A stretch of 64,000 bases of DNA from Parolsenella massiliensis (GTDB lineage Bacteria; Actinomycetota; Coriobacteriia; Coriobacteriales; Atopobiaceae). How positions within the stretch are numbered: the stretch's first letter is position 1; every line of letters starts with the position of its first letter. Made by a program: the position numbers and the translations under genes. The stretch is taken from assembly GCF_900143685.1 (NCBI RefSeq), contig NZ_LT671675.1:1295985-1359984 (forward strand), in the 5' to 3' direction. The notes below the pieces were generated by a model. It saw only the letters and a program-made list of their open reading frames with translations. It did no database searches and was not told the DNA's origin. Of this stretch, positions 1 to 8,777 are shown in pieces.

Positions 1-30
1 GGGCGCATCGAGGCATGTCCGCGGCCAGAC

Positions 31-522
31 GTGGACGACCCGTTCCGCCCCCGCTGGATGGACATCAGCGACCCCGACGAGCGCCGGGGCGCCCACATCG
101 TGGACATGCTCGGCTTCTGCGGGCACTACATCCACGTGAACGGCGGAGGCCGCTCGGGCCGCGCGCCCATCATCTGCGCGCTACTCAAGCACGGCGACGC
201 CATCCCCCAGCGCGAGCTCATGAACATGTTCGACCTCAAGGCGGGCTCGCTGTCGGAGGTGCTCACCAAGATCGAGCGCGACGGCCTCATCGAGCGCACG
301 CGCGACCCCCAGGACCGCCGCCAGCTCATCGTTCGCCTCACGCCGGAGGGCCACGAGCAGGCCACGGCCGAGCAGCTCGACCGCGAGCGGTTCCGCGCCG
401 AGGCGCTCTGCTGCCTCACGGACGCCGAGCGCGAGCAGCTTGAGGACATGCTCGCACGCATCAAGCAGCACTGGAAGGAAATCGAGCCGGACATGAAGGG
501 AGACTGTGCATGCAAGAACTAG
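31..522 (+). CDS. MarR-family transcriptional regulator
   Basis: A 163-residue winged-helix repressor of the MarR type. The DNA-binding core covers about residues 45-105: a recognition-helix region (LKAGSLSEVLTKIERDGLI) and a wing with the family's D-P-x-D-x-R pattern (TRDPQDRRQ). The C-terminal third is the charged dimerisation helix. Its end overlaps the start of the following ABC exporter by 13 bases, so the two are probably translationally coupled and the exporter is the likely regulated target. GTG at 31 is chosen, but the frame is open to the window's left edge and ATG at 58 is also in frame, so the start is uncertain. The inducer is unknown. Confidence 0.85.
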   Translation: MDDPFRPRWMDISDPDERRGAHIVDMLGFCGHYIHVNGGGRSGRAPIICALLKHGDAIPQRELMNMFDLKAGSLSEVLTKIERDGLIERTRDPQDRRQLIVRLTPEGHEQATAEQLDRERFRAEALCCLTDAEREQLEDMLARIKQHWKEIEPDMKGDCACKN

Positions 523-2387
523 ACGCAGCCGCAAGCGGCAAGGCGGCCGAGAAGGTCAGCTACGCCGCCATCATGCGCAAGCTCATGGAGAGCATCCGCG
601 AGTATAGGGGCGTCACCATCGCCACGCCGCTGCTCGTCCTGGGCGAGGTCATCTGCGAGATGGCCATCCCCTTCCTCACGGCCAACCTCATCGACCAGAT
701 CAAGGTGGGCGCCACCGTTAGCCAGCTGCTGCAGCCTTCGGGCATCCTGGTGCTGCTCGCGCTGTGCTCGCTGGCGTGCGGAACGGCCGCGGGCGTTACG
801 TGCAGCCACGCTAGCTGCGGGTTTGCCAAGAACCTGCGCCGCGACATGTTCTACAACATCCAGCGCTTCAGCTTCGCCAACATCGACGAGTTCTCCTCGA
901 GCTCGCTCGTGACGCGCCTCACCACCGACATCAACAACGTCCAGCAGGCGTTCATGATGATCATCCGCATCGCCGTGCGCTCGCCTCTGTGCCTCGTGTT
1001 CGCCTTCACGATGGCGGCCATCATGGGAGGCTCGCTGGCCCTGGTGTACGCGCTTTTGCTGCCGCTTCTCGGCTTTGGCCTGTTTTACATCATCTACAAG
1101 GTGCGCCCCATCTTCACGCGCGTCTTCCACAAGTACGACGCCCTCAACGAGTCGGTCGAGGAGAACGTCACGGGCATGCGCGTGGTCAAGAGCTACGTGC
1201 GCGAGGACTACGAGAAGGGCAAGTTCGCCCGCGCCGCGCAGGACGTCTGCGCAGACTTCACGCGTGCCGAGAAGCTCCTGGCCTTCAACAACCCCATGAT
1301 GATGTTCGCCGTTGACCTCACCTGGGTCGTCATCATCTACTTTGGCTCGCAGGTCATCATCACGAGCAACGGCACTCAGTTCGACGTGGGCCAGCTATCG
1401 GCCACCTTCACGTACGGCTTCCAGATTCTCATGAGCCTCATGCAGCTGTCCATGATCTTCGTCATGGTCACGATGGCCGACGAGAGCGCCCACCGCATCA
1501 ACGAGGTCCTCGAGGCCGAGCCTACGATCGCCGCGCCCGCCGACCCCGTTCGCGAGGTGGCGGACGGCTCGATCGACTTCGACCACGTGAGCTTCAAGTA
1601 CTCCGCGCACGCCGAGCGCCAGGCCCTCTCCGACGTGGACCTGCACATCAAGAGTGGCGAGACCATCGGCGTCATCGGCGGCACGGGCTCGTCGAAGTCC
1701 ACGCTCGTGAACCTCGTGGCGCGCCTGTACGACGCCACCGAGGGCAGTGTCTCGGTGGGTGGCGTCGACGTGCGCCGCTACGACCTCGAGACGCTGCGTA
1801 CGAACGTCGCCATGGTGCTGCAGAAGAACGTGCTGTTCAGCGGCACCATCGCCGAGAACCTGCGCTGGGGCAACGAGAACGCCACCGACGAGGAGGTCCG
1901 CGAGGCCGCCCACCTCGCCTGCGCCGACGAGTTCGTCGATGGCTTCCCCAAGGGCTACGACACCTACATCGAGCAGGGCGGCTCCAACGTCTCCGGCGGC
2001 CAGAAGCAGCGCCTGTGCATCGCGCGCGCCCTGCTGCGCCACCCCAAGGTCCTCATCCTCGACGACTCCACGAGCGCCGTGGACACCAAGACCGACGCGA
2101 GCATCCGCGAGGCGCTTGCCACCTACCTGCCCACGACCACGAAGATCATCATCGCCCAGCGCACCTCCTCGGTGGAGGCCGCGGACCGCATCGTCGTGAT
2201 GGAGGGCGGCCGCATCGCCGACGTGGGCACCCACGCCGAGCTCATGCGCCGCTGCGCCATCTACCGCGAGACCTACACCTCGCAGAACAAGATGGGCACC
2301 GAGGAGTCCGACGTCGAGGCCGCCGAGGCCAAGGCGGACGCCGCGCTGCCCGACAATGCCGAGAAGGGAGGCGAGGCCCATGAGTAG
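510..2387 (+). CDS. Heterodimeric ABC exporter, subunit with the degenerate ATP site
   Basis: An ABC transporter with fused membrane and nucleotide-binding domains, 625 residues: a six-helix exporter domain (about 20-330) then the ATPase. Several ATP-site residues are non-canonical. Walker A reads GGTGSSKST (about residue 390), with Ser for the last Gly. Walker B ends LILDDS (about 514), with Asp where the catalytic Glu belongs. The switch-loop His is Gln (IIAQR, about 548). Its signature SGGQ is canonical. This is the pattern of the degenerate half of TM287/288-type heterodimers, and the next gene supplies the consensus half. The likely role is drug or metabolite export under MarR control; the substrate is not predictable. 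Confidence 0.9.
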   Translation: MQELDAAASGKAAEKVSYAAIMRKLMESIREYRGVTIATPLLVLGEVICEMAIPFLTANLIDQIKVGATVSQLLQPSGILVLLALCSLACGTAAGVTCSHASCGFAKNLRRDMFYNIQRFSFANIDEFSSSSLVTRLTTDINNVQQAFMMIIRIAVRSPLCLVFAFTMAAIMGGSLALVYALLLPLLGFGLFYIIYKVRPIFTRVFHKYDALNESVEENVTGMRVVKSYVREDYEKGKFARAAQDVCADFTRAEKLLAFNNPMMMFAVDLTWVVIIYFGSQVIITSNGTQFDVGQLSATFTYGFQILMSLMQLSMIFVMVTMADESAHRINEVLEAEPTIAAPADPVREVADGSIDFDHVSFKYSAHAERQALSDVDLHIKSGETIGVIGGTGSSKSTLVNLVARLYDATEGSVSVGGVDVRRYDLETLRTNVAMVLQKNVLFSGTIAENLRWGNENATDEEVREAAHLACADEFVDGFPKGYDTYIEQGGSNVSGGQKQRLCIARALLRHPKVLILDDSTSAVDTKTDASIREALATYLPTTTKIIIAQRTSSVEAADRIVVMEGGRIADVGTHAELMRRCAIYRETYTSQNKMGTEESDVEAAEAKADAALPDNAEKGGEAHE

Positions 2388-4281
2388 GGAGCCTAAGAAG
2401 ACCCAGACCAAGGCCGGCACCGCCGTCCGCCTCGTCAAGACGCTGTTCTCGTTCTACCCGCACCTGCTGCCCGCCGTGGTGGTGTGCCTGCTCGTGGCCG
2501 CCGTGTCCAGCTCGTTTGGCTCGGTGTTCCTGCAGGGCGCGCTGCAGATCGTGTCCACGTACGGCCAGTCGGGCGACTGGGCGGCCGCCCAGCCCGAGGT
2601 GCTTCGCCTTGTGCTCACGCTCGCCGCCATCTACCTCGCGGGCGTGGCCGCGTCGCTGTTCTGGAACCGCTCCATGGCCACGATCACACAGGGCTCGCTC
2701 GAGCAGCTGCGCGAGAAGCTCTTCAACCACATGCAGGACCTGCCCATCAGCTACTTCGACACGCACCAGCGCGGCGACGTCATGAGCCACTACACCAACG
2801 ACATCGACGCCATCCGCCAGATGATCTCGCAGTCGCTGCCGAACCTGTTCCAGACGTGCGTCATCCTCATCACAGTGTTCGTCATCATGCTGTACTACTC
2901 CGTGTGGATGTGCCTGGTCATCGTGGCCGGCGTGGCGTTCATGGTGGTCATGACCAACCTGCTCGGCAGCAAGTCCGCGCGCTTCTTCGTGGCCCAGCAG
3001 AAGGAGCTCGGCGTGGTCGAGGGTCAGGTCGAGGAGATCATGAACGGCCAGAAGGTCGTGAAGGCGTTCTGCCACGAGGCCGCCGCCGAGCGCGACTTCG
3101 ACGCGTTCAACGAGCGCCTGTTCGAGGTCTCGCAGAAGGCCAACATGTACGGCAACATCCTCATGCCCGTGCTCATGAACATCGGCAACCTCCTCTACGT
3201 CATCGTGGCGCTCGCCGGCGGCCTCATGCTGGCCCTCGGCGTGCCCAACGTGTCGCTGTCGGGCATGGCGCTGTCCATCGCCGTGGTGGTGCCGTTCCTC
3301 AACATGACCAAGCAGTTCTGCGGCCAGATCGGCCAGATCTCGATGCAGATCAACGCCGTGGTCATGGGCCTTGCGGGCGCCGAGCGCGTGTTCTCCCTCA
3401 TCGACGAGCAGCCCGAGGCCGACGAGGGCTACGTCACGCTCGTGAACCTGGGCGTGGAGGACGGCGAGCTCGTGGAGAGCGAGAAGCGCACGGGCCTGTG
3501 GGGTTGGAAGCACCCGCACCACGACGGCACGACTACCTACGTCCCGCTGCGCGGCGACGTCCGCATGGAGCACGTCGACTTTGGCTACGTGCCCGACCAC
3601 CTCGTGCTGCACGACGTCTCCGTCTACGCCAAGCCCGGCCAGAAGGTCGCGTTCGTGGGCGCTACGGGTGCCGGCAAGACCACGATCACGAACCTCATCA
3701 ACCGCTTCTACGACATCGACGACGGCAAGGTGCGCTACGACGGCATCAACGTCAACAAGATCCGCAAGGCCGACCTGCGCCGAAGCCTCGGCGTGGTGCT
3801 GCAGGACGTGAACCTGTTCACCGGCACCGTCATGGACAACATCCGCTACGGGCGCCTCGACGCCACGGACGACGAGTGCATCGCCGCCGCCAAGCTCGCC
3901 GGCGCCGATGACTTCATCAGCCGCCTGCCCGAGGGCTATCAGACGATGCTCACCGGCAACGGCAGCCAGCTCTCCCAGGGCCAGCGCCAGCTCGTCTCCA
4001 TCGCCCGCGCCGCCGTGGCAGACCCGCCCGCGATGATTCTGGACGAGGCCACCTCGAGCATCGACACGCGCACGGAGGCCATCGTGCAGCGCGGCATGGA
4101 CGCGCTCATGCAGGGCCGCACCACGTTCGTCATCGCCCACAGACTCTCGACGGTGCGTAACTCCGACGTCATCATCTGCCTCGACCACGGTCACGTGATC
4201 GAACGCGGCAACCACGACGAGCTCATCGCCAAGAAGGGCTACTACTACCAGCTCTACACGGGAGCGTTCGAGCTGGAGTAG
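2380..4281 (+). CDS. Heterodimeric ABC exporter, catalytic subunit
   Basis: Partner of the preceding exporter half: membrane domain about residues 15-330 and an ATPase with a canonical Walker A (GATGAGKTT, about 426), Walker B with catalytic Glu (MILDEA, about 552) and switch His (VIAHR, about 585). Its signature is LSQGQ instead of LSGGQ, as expected for the half that contributes the signature to the degenerate site. ATG 2380 is chosen because it sits inside an 8-base overlap with the upstream stop (ATGAGTAG) and follows a GGGAGG ribosome site; an in-frame ATG at 2356 has weaker support. A loop at about 350-390 between the two domains is longer than usual. Confidence 0.9.
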   Translation: MSREPKKTQTKAGTAVRLVKTLFSFYPHLLPAVVVCLLVAAVSSSFGSVFLQGALQIVSTYGQSGDWAAAQPEVLRLVLTLAAIYLAGVAASLFWNRSMATITQGSLEQLREKLFNHMQDLPISYFDTHQRGDVMSHYTNDIDAIRQMISQSLPNLFQTCVILITVFVIMLYYSVWMCLVIVAGVAFMVVMTNLLGSKSARFFVAQQKELGVVEGQVEEIMNGQKVVKAFCHEAAAERDFDAFNERLFEVSQKANMYGNILMPVLMNIGNLLYVIVALAGGLMLALGVPNVSLSGMALSIAVVVPFLNMTKQFCGQIGQISMQINAVVMGLAGAERVFSLIDEQPEADEGYVTLVNLGVEDGELVESEKRTGLWGWKHPHHDGTTTYVPLRGDVRMEHVDFGYVPDHLVLHDVSVYAKPGQKVAFVGATGAGKTTITNLINRFYDIDDGKVRYDGINVNKIRKADLRRSLGVVLQDVNLFTGTVMDNIRYGRLDATDDECIAAAKLAGADDFISRLPEGYQTMLTGNGSQLSQGQRQLVSIARAAVADPPAMILDEATSSIDTRTEAIVQRGMDALMQGRTTFVIAHRLSTVRNSDVIICLDHGHVIERGNHDELIAKKGYYYQLYTGAFELE

Positions 4282-4310
4282 CATGGGCCGCACAGCCTAG
4301 CGAATCACCT

Positions 4311-4347
4311 GGGCCCCGCGACGTCACCTGGCGTCGCGGGGCCCTTT
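4311..4347 (+). terminator. Rho-independent terminator of the MarR/ABC exporter operon
   Basis: A perfect 13-bp stem (GGGCCCCGCGACG at 4311-4323, its complement at 4332-4344) with an 8-base loop, followed by TTT. It lies 29 bases after the exporter stop codon. Confidence 0.85.
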
Positions 4348-4365
4348 CGAGATGATTGGAGCCAC

Positions 4366-5097
4366 ATGTATTCGTTCACGAGCCGCGTGAGGTACAGCGA
4401 GATAGACGAGAACGGCGTGCTGGGCATCCCGGCGCTCGTCGACTACCTGCAGGATTGCAGCACGTTCCAGAGCGAGTCGCTGGGACTGGGACCGGCGCAC
4501 ATCGCGAGCACGGGGCTGGCGTGGCTGCTCAGCGCCTGGAAGATCGAGATTGCCGAGCTGCCGCGCTTCAACGACGAGATCCGCGTGAGCACGTGGGCCA
4601 CGGGCTTCGCGGGCCTGCGCGCGAGCCGAAACTTCACCGTGTGCCGCGCGGATGACGAGGATGGTGCGCGGCCGCTCGTGCGTGCCGACTCGAGCTGGTT
4701 CATGTTCGACGCCAACAAGGGGCGCCCCGTGCGCACGCCGGAGGCGGAGAGCGCCCCCTACCTCGCAGACGCCCGCGACGACGCACCGCTCGACCTGCCT
4801 GCCATCCCACGCATGATCCACGTCGAGGGCGAGGGGCAGGCGGCCACCCCCATCACGGTGACCGGGGCGCACCTGGACACGAACCACCACGTCAACAACG
4901 CCCAGTACGTGAGCCTGGCACTCGGCGTGCTCGAGGAGGGCGAGGTCTCGGCGCCCTGCACGCTCGACGTCCACTACAGCCAGGCCGCCAAGCTCGGCGA
5001 CACCATCTACCCGCACGTTCACCGCGGCGAGGGCGGCGCCACCGTGACGCTCGACGACGAGGCCGGCAAGCACTACGCCCTCGTGCGCATGAGCTAG
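4366..5097 (+). CDS. Acyl-ACP thioesterase
   Basis: A 243-residue double-hotdog thioesterase of the bacterial acyl-ACP thioesterase family. These release fatty acids from acyl carrier protein in the cytosol. The N-terminal hotdog starts FTSRVRYSEID with the helix GIPALVDYLQDCSTF. The second hotdog carries the diagnostic D-x-N-x-H-V-N-N-x-x-Y motif (DTNHHVNNAQY, about residues 167-177) with the catalytic Asn and His. The length fits the family. It is a single gene between two terminators, so it is probably transcribed alone. Chain-length preference cannot be read from the sequence. Confidence 0.9.
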   Translation: MYSFTSRVRYSEIDENGVLGIPALVDYLQDCSTFQSESLGLGPAHIASTGLAWLLSAWKIEIAELPRFNDEIRVSTWATGFAGLRASRNFTVCRADDEDGARPLVRADSSWFMFDANKGRPVRTPEAESAPYLADARDDAPLDLPAIPRMIHVEGEGQAATPITVTGAHLDTNHHVNNAQYVSLALGVLEEGEVSAPCTLDVHYSQAAKLGDTIYPHVHRGEGGATVTLDDEAGKHYALVRMS

Positions 5098-5118
5098 GCG
5101 AGAAGCGACCAGGGGGCA

Positions 5119-5143
5119 CCCAAAGGGGTCTGACCCCTTTGGG
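5119..5143. repeat. Dispersed palindromic element (CCCAAAGGGGTC type)
   Basis: CCCAAAGGGGTC and its exact complement are separated by one base. Near-identical palindromes occur at 19944-19970 and, degenerate, at 19897-19923 and 33644-33670, always between genes. Confidence 0.85.
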
Positions 5144-5156
5144 CACTTTGGGCACG

Positions 5157-5204
5157 AAAAAAGCGGCCCGGGGACAGTGATTGTCTCCGGGCCGCTCGCC
5201 TTTT
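5157..5204. terminator. Bidirectional terminator between convergent genes
   Basis: A 15-bp stem with one mismatch (5162-5176 with 5182-5196), flanked by A6 on the left and TTTT on the right. It can therefore terminate both the thioesterase transcript (+) and the GntR transcript (-). Confidence 0.85.
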
Positions 5205-5205
5205 G

Positions 5206-5991
5206 CTATGAGATCTGCTTGCGGCGGATGAGGTCGAAGGTGACCACGCTCGTGTCCACGTACTCCTCGGCCACGACCACAGGCGCGTCATCGCCGTCAT
5301 AGATGACGGAGCGCACGAGAAGGTAGGGGCGCGCGCCCACGTCCGCCGGCGCCAGCGCGTCTGACAGCGCCAGTACCTCGGCTGGCTCCGCCACGTCTAT
5401 CTCGGCCTTGTCCCACTCGATCGCGCGACCGCCCCGCTCGCGCACAAAGCGAAAGAGCGACCCCCCGTAGCCCTTGAGCGCAGCCACGGCGTCCGTGGCC
5501 GTCTCGCAGCCCGTCGAGGAGAGCGCAAGCCAGTCGCGGCAGGCGGCGCACATGCGGCCGTCCGCGCAGAAGAGCTTCGCGACCTCGAGGACGGGCTCGT
5601 CGGCAGGCGCCCCCAGAACGCCCCGAAGGCGCGCCGCGACGGCTCCGGTGGCCTCGCGGGCCCCAAGCAGGCGCACCTCGGGCTCGTGTCCAGACGCGCG
5701 GATGGCGTCCGTGAGCTCGGTGCTGGGCGAGAATCGCGCACGGATGCCCAGGGAGGCAACGTTCACGAACGTCCCCCTCCCCTGCCGGCGAAGCACGATG
5801 CCATCAGCCGCGAGGTCGTTCAGGGCTTGGCGCACCGTCGTGCGGCTCACGCCGAGGATGCGGGCGAGCTCCTCCTCGCGCGGCAGCTTGTTGTCACGCG
5901 ACAGGTCCATCCCGCCGATCATGCGCATGAGCGCCTCGCGCGTCTGGGACGCGAGCAACGAGGTCCTGATGGCGCCCGACATGGCGAGCAC
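5206..5991 (-). CDS. GntR-family (HutC/UTRA type) transcriptional regulator
   Basis: A 261-residue one-component regulator. The N-terminal GntR winged helix spans about residues 15-80, with PREEELARILGVSRTTVR, ALNDLAADGIV and the wing RRQGRGTFV. The UTRA effector domain (about 100-255) is the small-ligand pocket of HutC-type members. The start is either GTG 5991, directly after the upstream stop, or ATG 5982; both have weak ribosome sites. It is co-transcribed behind the nucleoside/guanine-type deaminase, so a purine or related ligand is a reasonable guess. An 8-bp inverted repeat upstream of the deaminase (6621-6646) is a candidate operator. Confidence 0.85.
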   Translation of the reverse strand: MLAMSGAIRTSLLASQTREALMRMIGGMDLSRDNKLPREEELARILGVSRTTVRQALNDLAADGIVLRRQGRGTFVNVASLGIRARFSPSTELTDAIRASGHEPEVRLLGAREATGAVAARLRGVLGAPADEPVLEVAKLFCADGRMCAACRDWLALSSTGCETATDAVAALKGYGGSLFRFVRERGGRAIEWDKAEIDVAEPAEVLALSDALAPADVGARPYLLVRSVIYDGDDAPVVVAEEYVDTSVVTFDLIRRKQIS

Positions 5992-6471
5992 CTAGTCCCA
6001 GTAGCCCTTGTGGACCTCGGCGGCCTCCTCCTCGACCTCGGGGAAGGGACCCTCGACCAAGATGTCCTTCTGGCCGCGGGCAAAGACCTCGCGGCAGGGC
6101 AGGTCAAACGTGGGGTTCTGCTCGTTGGAGCCGGTGAGCTGGAGCAGGCGGCGCTCCGTCATGCCATAGACCACGCGGCCGATGCCGGCCCAGTAGATGG
6201 CACCCGAGCACATGGCGCACGGCTCGGCCGTGGTGTAGAGCGTGCAGTCCTTGAGGAAGGCGCGGCTGTACTCGTGGCTCGCGCGGCGCACGAGGGCCGT
6301 CTCGGCGTGTCCCGTGGCGTCATGCTGGGTGATCTCGATGTTCTCCTGCTCCATGAGGATGCTGCCGTCCTTGTCCGTGAGCAGGGCGCCGAAGGGCGTG
6401 TTGCCGTGCTCGCGCGACTCGCGGGAGACCTGGATGCAGCGACGCAGGTAGTACTCGTTGGTCTCGGCCAT
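5992..6471 (-). CDS. Nucleoside/guanine deaminase family protein
   Basis: A 159-residue zinc-dependent deaminase of the cytidine/deoxycytidylate deaminase superfamily. The two zinc motifs are present: H-A-E (GHAETALVRRA, about residue 54-56) with the catalytic Glu, and P-C-x-x-C (AEPCAMCSGAIYWAG, about 84-88). Length and the C-terminal extension resemble guanine deaminase of the GuaD type more than tRNA adenosine deaminase TadA, but substrate assignment is inference. ATG 6471 is chosen because it follows AAGGAGCTCATC; the frame stays open upstream without a better site. It is the first gene of a two-gene unit with the GntR regulator. Confidence 0.8.
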   Translation of the reverse strand: MAETNEYYLRRCIQVSRESREHGNTPFGALLTDKDGSILMEQENIEITQHDATGHAETALVRRASHEYSRAFLKDCTLYTTAEPCAMCSGAIYWAGIGRVVYGMTERRLLQLTGSNEQNPTFDLPCREVFARGQKDILVEGPFPEVEEEAAEVHKGYWD

Positions 6472-6620
6472 GATGAGCTCCTTCTTGGTACGTCGCGCCT
6501 CGCCCCTGTGGCCGCGCGACGGGCTCTTTGCGATGCGGGCCGGAGCCACAGGCGGCCCCGCCAGCATGGCGGACGCGGCGTCGCTCCCCTTCCGCGCGGC
6601 GCCGCGTCCATCCTTGAGCG

Positions 6621-6646
6621 TGAAAGGTCATACCTATTACCTTTCA
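6621..6646 (-). promoter_or_regulatory. Candidate operator upstream of the deaminase-gntR unit
   Basis: A perfect inverted repeat TGAAAGGT-N10-ACCTTTCA in an AT-rich island inside an otherwise GC-rich 290-bp spacer, about 150 bases upstream of the deaminase start. On the minus strand GGTATGA also occurs twice, 16 bases apart (6628-6634 and 6644-6650). Autoregulation by the GntR protein is inferred. Confidence 0.45.
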
Positions 6647-6761
6647 TACCAATCATAGCCCAGGAGAACGAGAGACGCCCCGCGCCGCGCTGCGAAAGAC
6701 GCAGGCGGCACGAGGCGCAGGCTGAGCGGTGGCTCGGAGCGGGACGTTGCCGGAAGCAAGC

Positions 6762-8777
6762 CTACATGAGCTCGCAGACGTGGCTCGCGAAGGCCACGGG
6801 GTCCTCGGGAAGCAGGCCCTCCACGAGCAGGGCCTGGTCATAGAGCAGGCCGGCATACAGGGAGAGCTTGTTCTTGTCGTCTGCCTCCTGCGCGGCCTTG
6901 AGCTTGTCGAACACGGGGTGCTTGGCGTTGAGCTCGAGCACGCGCTGGGCCTTGGGCGCCTCGCCGGCGTCGGGTCCGGCGGCCAGGACCTTCTCCATCT
7001 CGAGCGACAGCGGGCCCTCGGAGGTGATGGCCGCAGGGGCGTCCGTAAGGCGCGCGGAGACCGTGACCTTCGTGACCTTGTCGCCCAGGGCGTCCTTCAT
7101 GGCAGCGAAGAGGTCCTCGTTGGCCTTTGCGGCCTCCTCGGCGGCCTTCTTCTCGTCCTCCGTGGCGAAGTCGACGTCACCGGCGGCGACGTTCTTGAGC
7201 TCGAGCGAGCGGTCCTCGGTCTCGGGCTCGGCGCCGTCTGCCACGGCCTTGGCGGCCGCCTCGCGCGCGGCGTCGTCCTCGTAGGCCTTGGGCAGGCCCT
7301 TGGCCTCGTAGGTGCGCATGGCCTGGAACGTGAACTCATCGACGTCTGCCGTGCAGAGCAGCACGTCGTAGCCATGCTCGAGCGCGGCGCGCACGACGGG
7401 CATCTTCTCGAGGCGGTCACGAGAGTCGCCGGCGGCGTAGTAGACGGCCTTCTGGCCGGCGGGCATGGCCTTGGCGTACTCGGCGAGCGTCACCATCTTG
7501 TGCTCGCGGGCGCTCCAGAACAGCAGCAGGTCGGAGAGCTCGGAGGCCTTCATGCCGTAGCTGGAGTAGATGCCGAACTTGAGGCCGCGGCCGAAGTTCT
7601 CGAAGAACTTCTCGTAGGCGTCGCGGTCTTGGTCACGCATGGACTGAAGCTCGCTCGTGACCTTCTTCTCGATGCGGTTGGCGATGGCATGGAGCTGGCG
7701 GTTCTGCTGCAGCGTCTCACGCGAGATGTTGAGCGTGACGTCCGGCGAGTCCACGACGCCGCGGACGAAGTTGTAGTAGTCGGGCAGCAGGTCGGCGCAC
7801 TTGTCCATGATCAGGACGTTGGAGCTGTAGAGCGCCAGGCCCTTCTCGTAGTCCTTGCTGTACAGGTCGAACGGGGCCTTGCCGGGGATGAACAGCAGCG
7901 CGTCGTACTCGAGGGCACCCTCGGCGTGGAACGTGATCGTGCGGGCCGGGTCCTCCCAGTCGTGGAACGTGGACTTGTAGAACTCGTCGTAGTCCTTCTG
8001 CTCCACGTCGCCGCGCTTCTTCCAGATGGGCGTCATGGAGTTGATGGTCTCGAGCTCGGTGTAGTCCTCGTACTCGGGCTTGTAGTCCTCGGGGGCGTCG
8101 TCGGGCTTGGGCTTCTGGCGGCTCTTGGTCACCATCATCTGGATGGGATGGCGCACGTAGTTGCTGTACTGGCGGATGAGCTCCTTGAGCTCCCACTCCT
8201 CGAGGAATCGGCTGTAGCGCTCGCCCTCGGCGCCGTCCTCGCCGGCGACGTCGTCCTTGAGCGTGAGGATGACGTCGGTGCCGCAGTGGTCGCGCTGGCC
8301 GTCCTCGATGGTGTAGCCCTCCAGGCCGTCGCTCTCCCAGACGTGGGCGACGTCCTCGCCGGCCGCGCGCGTGACGACGCGGACCCTGCTCGCGACCATG
8401 AACGCGGAGTAGAAGCCCACGCCGAACTGGCCGATGATGTCGACGTCGTCACCCTGGTGCTCGGCGTTCTCCGCCTTGAACTCCTCGGAGCCGGAGTGGG
8501 CGATCGTGCCGAGGTTGCGCTCGAGGTCATCGGCGGTCATTCCGCAGCCGTTGTCCGAGATGGTGAGGGTGCGGGCGTCCTTGTCGGGCGTGACACGAAT
8601 GGAGAGGCTGTCCTCGTCGAGCTTGACCGAGGGGTCGGTGAGGCTCTTGAGGTAGAGCTTGTCCTCGGCGTCCGACGCGTTGGAGATGAGCTCGCGCAGG
8701 AAGATCTCCTTGTTGGTGTAGATCGAGTTGATCATGAGGTCGAGGAGCTTCTTGCTCTCTGTCTTGAACTTGCGCAT
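6762..8777 (-). CDS. htpG: Chaperone HtpG (Hsp90)
   Basis: A 671-residue bacterial Hsp90, an ATP-dependent cytosolic chaperone. The GHKL ATPase domain shows LRELISNASDAEDKL (Asn for Mg binding, near residue 33), DNGCGM and GQFGVGFYSAFMV. The middle domain contains the conserved NFVRGVVDSPDVTLNISRE stretch, whose Arg contacts ATP. The C-terminal dimerisation domain follows. It is longer than E. coli HtpG (about 624 residues), mainly from an acidic insert around residues 495-545. ATG 8777 is chosen because GGAGG precedes it by 7 bases. It is a single gene, divergent from the gene at 9197. Confidence 0.97.
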   Translation of the reverse strand: MRKFKTESKKLLDLMINSIYTNKEIFLRELISNASDAEDKLYLKSLTDPSVKLDEDSLSIRVTPDKDARTLTISDNGCGMTADDLERNLGTIAHSGSEEFKAENAEHQGDDVDIIGQFGVGFYSAFMVASRVRVVTRAAGEDVAHVWESDGLEGYTIEDGQRDHCGTDVILTLKDDVAGEDGAEGERYSRFLEEWELKELIRQYSNYVRHPIQMMVTKSRQKPKPDDAPEDYKPEYEDYTELETINSMTPIWKKRGDVEQKDYDEFYKSTFHDWEDPARTITFHAEGALEYDALLFIPGKAPFDLYSKDYEKGLALYSSNVLIMDKCADLLPDYYNFVRGVVDSPDVTLNISRETLQQNRQLHAIANRIEKKVTSELQSMRDQDRDAYEKFFENFGRGLKFGIYSSYGMKASELSDLLLFWSAREHKMVTLAEYAKAMPAGQKAVYYAAGDSRDRLEKMPVVRAALEHGYDVLLCTADVDEFTFQAMRTYEAKGLPKAYEDDAAREAAAKAVADGAEPETEDRSLELKNVAAGDVDFATEDEKKAAEEAAKANEDLFAAMKDALGDKVTKVTVSARLTDAPAAITSEGPLSLEMEKVLAAGPDAGEAPKAQRVLELNAKHPVFDKLKAAQEADDKNKLSLYAGLLYDQALLVEGLLPEDPVAFASHVCELM

